Assembly: GCF_013155365.1 (NCBI RefSeq)
Contig: NZ_JABJRA010000008.1
Span: forward strand, 1 to 54,624
Length of the DNA stretch: 54,624 bases
Origin: Nocardioides sp. zg-DK7169
Lineage (GTDB): Bacteria > Actinomycetota > Actinomycetes > Propionibacteriales > Nocardioidaceae
Direction: 5' to 3'
In this document: positions 51,870-54,624 of the stretch, piece by piece
How the letters are laid out: every line of letters starts with the position of its first letter
Position numbering within the stretch: position 1 is the stretch's first letter
Notes under the pieces: model-generated
Databases searched by the model: none
What the model saw: only the letters and a program-made list of their open reading frames with translations
What the model was told of the DNA's origin: nothing
Translations under genes and position numbers: made by a program

Positions 51870-53456
51870 GTGAGCAACGCGCACCCTCCCCGTCAGCAGC
51901 GCTACGACGTCGTGATCGTCGGCGGCGGACACAACGGCCTGGTCTCGGCCGCCTACCTGGCCCGCGCGGGACTGTCGGTCCTGGTGCTCGAGCGCCTCGA
52001 CCACGTCGGCGGCGCCGCGGTCTCCGCGCAGGCGTTCCCGGGGCGCAGCACCCGCCTCTCGCGCTACTCCTACCTGGTCTCGCTGATGCCCACGCGGCTG
52101 GTCGACGAGCTCGGCCTCGACCTCGCCCTGACCTCGCGCAGCACCGCCTCGTACACCCCCTGGGTGCGCGACGGGCGGCACGGCGGGCTGCTGGTCGAGC
52201 GGCCGGAGGGACCCGCGACCCGCGAGTCGTTCCGCGCGCTCACCGGCGGCGAGGAGGAGTACGCCGCGTGGCAGCGCTTCTACGCCGACGTCGAGGGCCT
52301 GGCCGCCGCGGTGGCGCCCACCCTCATGGAGCCGCTGCCCACCGAGCGGTCGCTGCGCGAGCAGGTCGAGGCGAACGTCTGGCGCGACCTGGTCGAGCGA
52401 CCCCTCGGCGAGACCATCGAGGCGCGCTTCGCCGACGACACCGTGCGCGGCGTGGTGGCCACCGACGCGCTGATCGGCACCTTCGCCTCACTGCGCGCGG
52501 ACTCGCTGGAGCAGAACCGGTGCTTCCTCTACCACCTGATCGGCAACGGCACCGGCGAGTGGCGGGTGCCCGTGGGCGGGATGGGCGCGGTCACCGACGC
52601 GCTGGCCCGGGCCGCGGTCGAGGCCGGCGCGGAGATCATCACCTCCGCCGGCGTGCACGCGATCCGCGGCGGCGACGGTGGCGCCGAGGTCACCTGGGAC
52701 GGTGACGGCGGCCCGCGGCGTACCGTTGCCGCGCGGCACGTGCTGGCCAACGTGGCGCCCTGGGTGCTGCGGATCCTGCTCGGCGAGGAGCCCGATGCGG
52801 CGACCAAGCCCGTGGGCTCGCAGCTGAAGCTGAACCTGCTGCTCGACCGGCTCCCGCGCCTGCGCAGCGGCGCCGACCCGGCGGTGGCCTTCGCCGGCAC
52901 CCTGCACCTCTCGGAGGACTACTCCCGGCTCGAGGCGGCGTACGCCGACGCGGCGGCCGGGCGGGTCCCGGAGGTGCTGCCGGGCGAGGTGTACTGCCAC
53001 TCGCTGAGCGACCCCTCGATCCTCGGCGACGACGCGCCCGCGGGCACCCAGACGCTGACCTACTTCGGCCTCCACACCCCGGGCACCCTCTTCACCGACG
53101 ACCCAGGCGCCAAGGAGACCGCGGTCGCCCGCGCCCTCGCCTCGCTGGACGAGCACCTCGCCGAGCCCATCGAGTCCTGCATCGCCCGTGACGGCAACGG
53201 CGACCTGTGCCTCGAGGCCAAGGTCCCCCACGAGATCGAGGCCGACCTCGCGATGCCGGGCGGGCACATCTTCCACGGCCCGCTCGACTGGCCCTGGGCG
53301 CCGTCCCGCGCGCGCCTGGAGACCCCCGCCCAGCGCTGGGGCGTGCAGACCGAGCTGGAGCCGGTGCTGCTGTGCGGATCGGGCGCCCGACGCGGCGGCG
53401 CGGTCTCCGGCCTCGGGGGCCACGACGCCGCGCAGGCGGTGCTGGAGACCCGCTGA
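51870..53456 (+). CDS. Phytoene-desaturase-like NAD(P)/FAD oxidoreductase
   Basis: 528 residues. The Rossmann FAD site (VVIVGGGHNGLVSAAYLARAG) is at the start; ERLDHVGGAAVSAQAF follows; the C-terminal FAD motif is CGSGARRGGAVSGLGGHDAA. This places it in the CrtI-like flavin oxidoreductase group, whose members desaturate or isomerise carotenoids or other hydrophobic substrates. No carotenoid genes are near. The start is GTG 51870. It is 78 bp from tRNA-Lys. Confidence 0.85.
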   Translation: MSNAHPPRQQRYDVVIVGGGHNGLVSAAYLARAGLSVLVLERLDHVGGAAVSAQAFPGRSTRLSRYSYLVSLMPTRLVDELGLDLALTSRSTASYTPWVRDGRHGGLLVERPEGPATRESFRALTGGEEEYAAWQRFYADVEGLAAAVAPTLMEPLPTERSLREQVEANVWRDLVERPLGETIEARFADDTVRGVVATDALIGTFASLRADSLEQNRCFLYHLIGNGTGEWRVPVGGMGAVTDALARAAVEAGAEIITSAGVHAIRGGDGGAEVTWDGDGGPRRTVAARHVLANVAPWVLRILLGEEPDAATKPVGSQLKLNLLLDRLPRLRSGADPAVAFAGTLHLSEDYSRLEAAYADAAAGRVPEVLPGEVYCHSLSDPSILGDDAPAGTQTLTYFGLHTPGTLFTDDPGAKETAVARALASLDEHLAEPIESCIARDGNGDLCLEAKVPHEIEADLAMPGGHIFHGPLDWPWAPSRARLETPAQRWGVQTELEPVLLCGSGARRGGAVSGLGGHDAAQAVLETR

Positions 53457-53534
53457 GCACGGTGTGGCGCGGGTCATGGCCTCCCGATTACCCACGACGC
53501 CCACCCGCTGGTAGTGTTCTACTCGCTTCACCGG

Positions 53535-53607
<73 letters not shown>

Positions 53608-53614
53608 CAGATAC

Positions 53615-53652
53615 AGCCCCTGACCAGCGGAAACGTTGGTCAGGGGCTTTTT
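53615..53652 (+). terminator. Rho-independent terminator after tRNA-Lys
   Basis: AGCCCCTGACCA and TGGTCAGGGGCT form a 12-bp perfect stem around a 10-base loop and are followed by TTTT. It is 7 bp after the tRNA. Confidence 0.9.
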
Positions 53653-53989
53653 CGTTCCCTCCCCAGGTGCTCTCCCCCTCGCCCTGGGCAGCGTCCGCAC
53701 CGGTCCGTCACCACCGCCGAGCCCGCGCCGGCTCTTCGATCGCGTCGGCTTCGACTGGGCTGCCAGCCAACGCCAGCGCCACGACCACGCGGGCCCCGAT
53801 GATGAGCATCCACGCAGTACTGGCGATCCCAGGCTCGGCGACCAGACCCAGCGTTGTTGCCGGGGCGTCATACCACCGCATCGTGGACATGCCGGACCGC
53901 TCGCACCCGCGATCCCTCGACCCACCGCGGCGGCAGGGCAGTGAGGACAGCGGACGACCGCCGCACGCGGTCAGGCACGGCCGGTCGGT
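53653..53989. other. Intergenic DNA before the HNH gene
   Basis: 337 bases. Candidate frames lack a ribosome site and have no recognisable domain. I see no gene here. Confidence 0.5.
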
Positions 53990-54624
53990 CTAGCAGCGTC
54001 GGTGGAAGGTGAGCTTGCCGCCGGGGAGGTGCTTGGTCTCGTAGGCGGGGTCGTGGGCGCGGGCGTGGTGGCGGGGGCAGAGGAGCCGGCCGCTGGCCAC
54101 GCTGGTGCCTCCGCCGCGCGACCAGGGGACGTCGTGGTGGGCGTGGCACAGGCCCGGTGGCCAGTCGCAGCCCTCGGCGGTGCAGCCGCCGTCGCGCAGC
54201 GCGAGGGCGACCCGGTGGGTCTTGGTGTGGAACCGGCGCTTGCGGCCGACGTCGAGCGGCCGGCCTTCGCCGTCGAGGACTGCCGGCACGATTCCCGCCT
54301 GGCACGCCAGGCGGCGGGCCTCCGACGCGGAGATGGTCTCGCCGGTGTGCAGGTGGGCGGCGCGGAGCCCGCCGAGCAGGGACTCCAGCGGCATCGTGAC
54401 CACGATCGTGGCGGCGACGCCGCCGGCGTCGGGGAGCCGGTCGGCGGGGTAGCGCTCGAGGAACTCGCAGAACGCCTGCCCCATCCGCTCCGGACCTGGC
54501 CGCCGCTCAGCGCCGACGGCCCCGGCGCCGTTGACGGCCTGCTGGTGCTTGGGAGCAGCGATGGCGAGGAGCGCAGCGCGCAGCATCGCTGCGTGGTGGG
54601 TGGGGATGGTGAACCGGCCGTGGG
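53990..54624 (-). CDS. 13E12-type HNH endonuclease, N-terminus beyond the window
   Basis: The frame is open to the right edge, so only the C-terminal 211 residues are seen. An HNH-type nuclease motif is present: GCTAEGCDWPP, then HAHHDVPWSRGG, then LLCPRHHARAHDP; the upstream stretch GRFTIPTHHAAML with GRKRRFHTKTHRVALALRD is the DUF222/13E12 pattern. These multi-copy actinobacterial proteins probably cleave DNA; their role is not known. The stop is at 53990-53992. Confidence 0.85.
   Translation of the reverse strand, partial: HGRFTIPTHHAAMLRAALLAIAAPKHQQAVNGAGAVGAERRPGPERMGQAFCEFLERYPADRLPDAGGVAATIVVTMPLESLLGGLRAAHLHTGETISASEARRLACQAGIVPAVLDGEGRPLDVGRKRRFHTKTHRVALALRDGGCTAEGCDWPPGLCHAHHDVPWSRGGGTSVASGRLLCPRHHARAHDPAYETKHLPGGKLTFHRRC

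Overview
The window is GC-rich DNA with actinobacterial gene content: a propane/methane-type diiron monooxygenase with an AcoR-like regulator, an F420-type pyridoxamine-oxidase-fold protein, DUF1800/DUF1501 exported proteins, many GTG starts and an Orn-type oligoribonuclease. The style fits Nocardioidaceae (Nocardioides-like). That placement is an inference, because no rRNA or taxonomic marker is present.

Layout. 1-3.6 kb: prmA (hydroxylase large subunit, all six diiron ligands visible) diverges from its probable activator across a short region with a perfect palindrome. 3.6-6.9 kb: a 2OG-Fe(II) oxygenase, a TylF-type methyltransferase, a YjbR-like protein and an SMP-30 protein. 6.9-10.1 kb: a sulfane-sulfur module made of a CstR-type repressor, twin operators, rhodanese, a beta-lactamase-fold/rhodanese protein, a TauE exporter and a small Cys-rich protein. 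10.2-20.6 kb: Zn alcohol dehydrogenase, a PPOX-fold enzyme, a DUF1800+DUF1501 pair, a small kinase, a Mug-type DNA glycosylase and a secreted GH3 glycosidase with PA14. 20.8-24.6 kb: an NAD salvage operon (pncB, pncA, nrtR, nadE) with paired operator-like sites. 24.6-29.0 kb: housekeeping and unknown genes, a MetV-motif/MTHFR protein coupled to a methyltransferase, and an aldo/keto reductase.

29.3-42.5 kb is the accessory part. It holds a 1,732-residue secreted protein (lectin-like domain, nine DUF11 repeats, C-terminal sortase domain), a decayed DUF1800 fragment, a luciferase-like/FAD-oxidase fusion with an HxlR regulator, a truncated RTX protein abutting a truncated abortive-infection protein, and an IS110 element with a structured upstream region, ending at tRNA-Arg. 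Two copies of a 74-bp element with inverted ends (27986 and 38612) lie in intergenic DNA.

42.7-54.6 kb: a lipoprotein, a Na+/H+ antiporter ending in a UBP-type zinc finger, a GntR remnant, an adenosine-deaminase-family enzyme, a DsbA/MauE pair, oligoribonuclease, tRNA-His, a two-TM K+ channel, a MASE1 histidine kinase split by an in-frame TAG, a phytoene-desaturase-like oxidoreductase, tRNA-Lys, and a 13E12-type HNH gene running off the right edge.

The most unusual items are the surface protein with its own sortase domain, the antiporter with a UBP zinc finger, the amber-split kinase, the 74-bp dispersed element, and the RTX/Abi/IS110 junction. All functional calls rest on reading motifs by eye; no database search was run.
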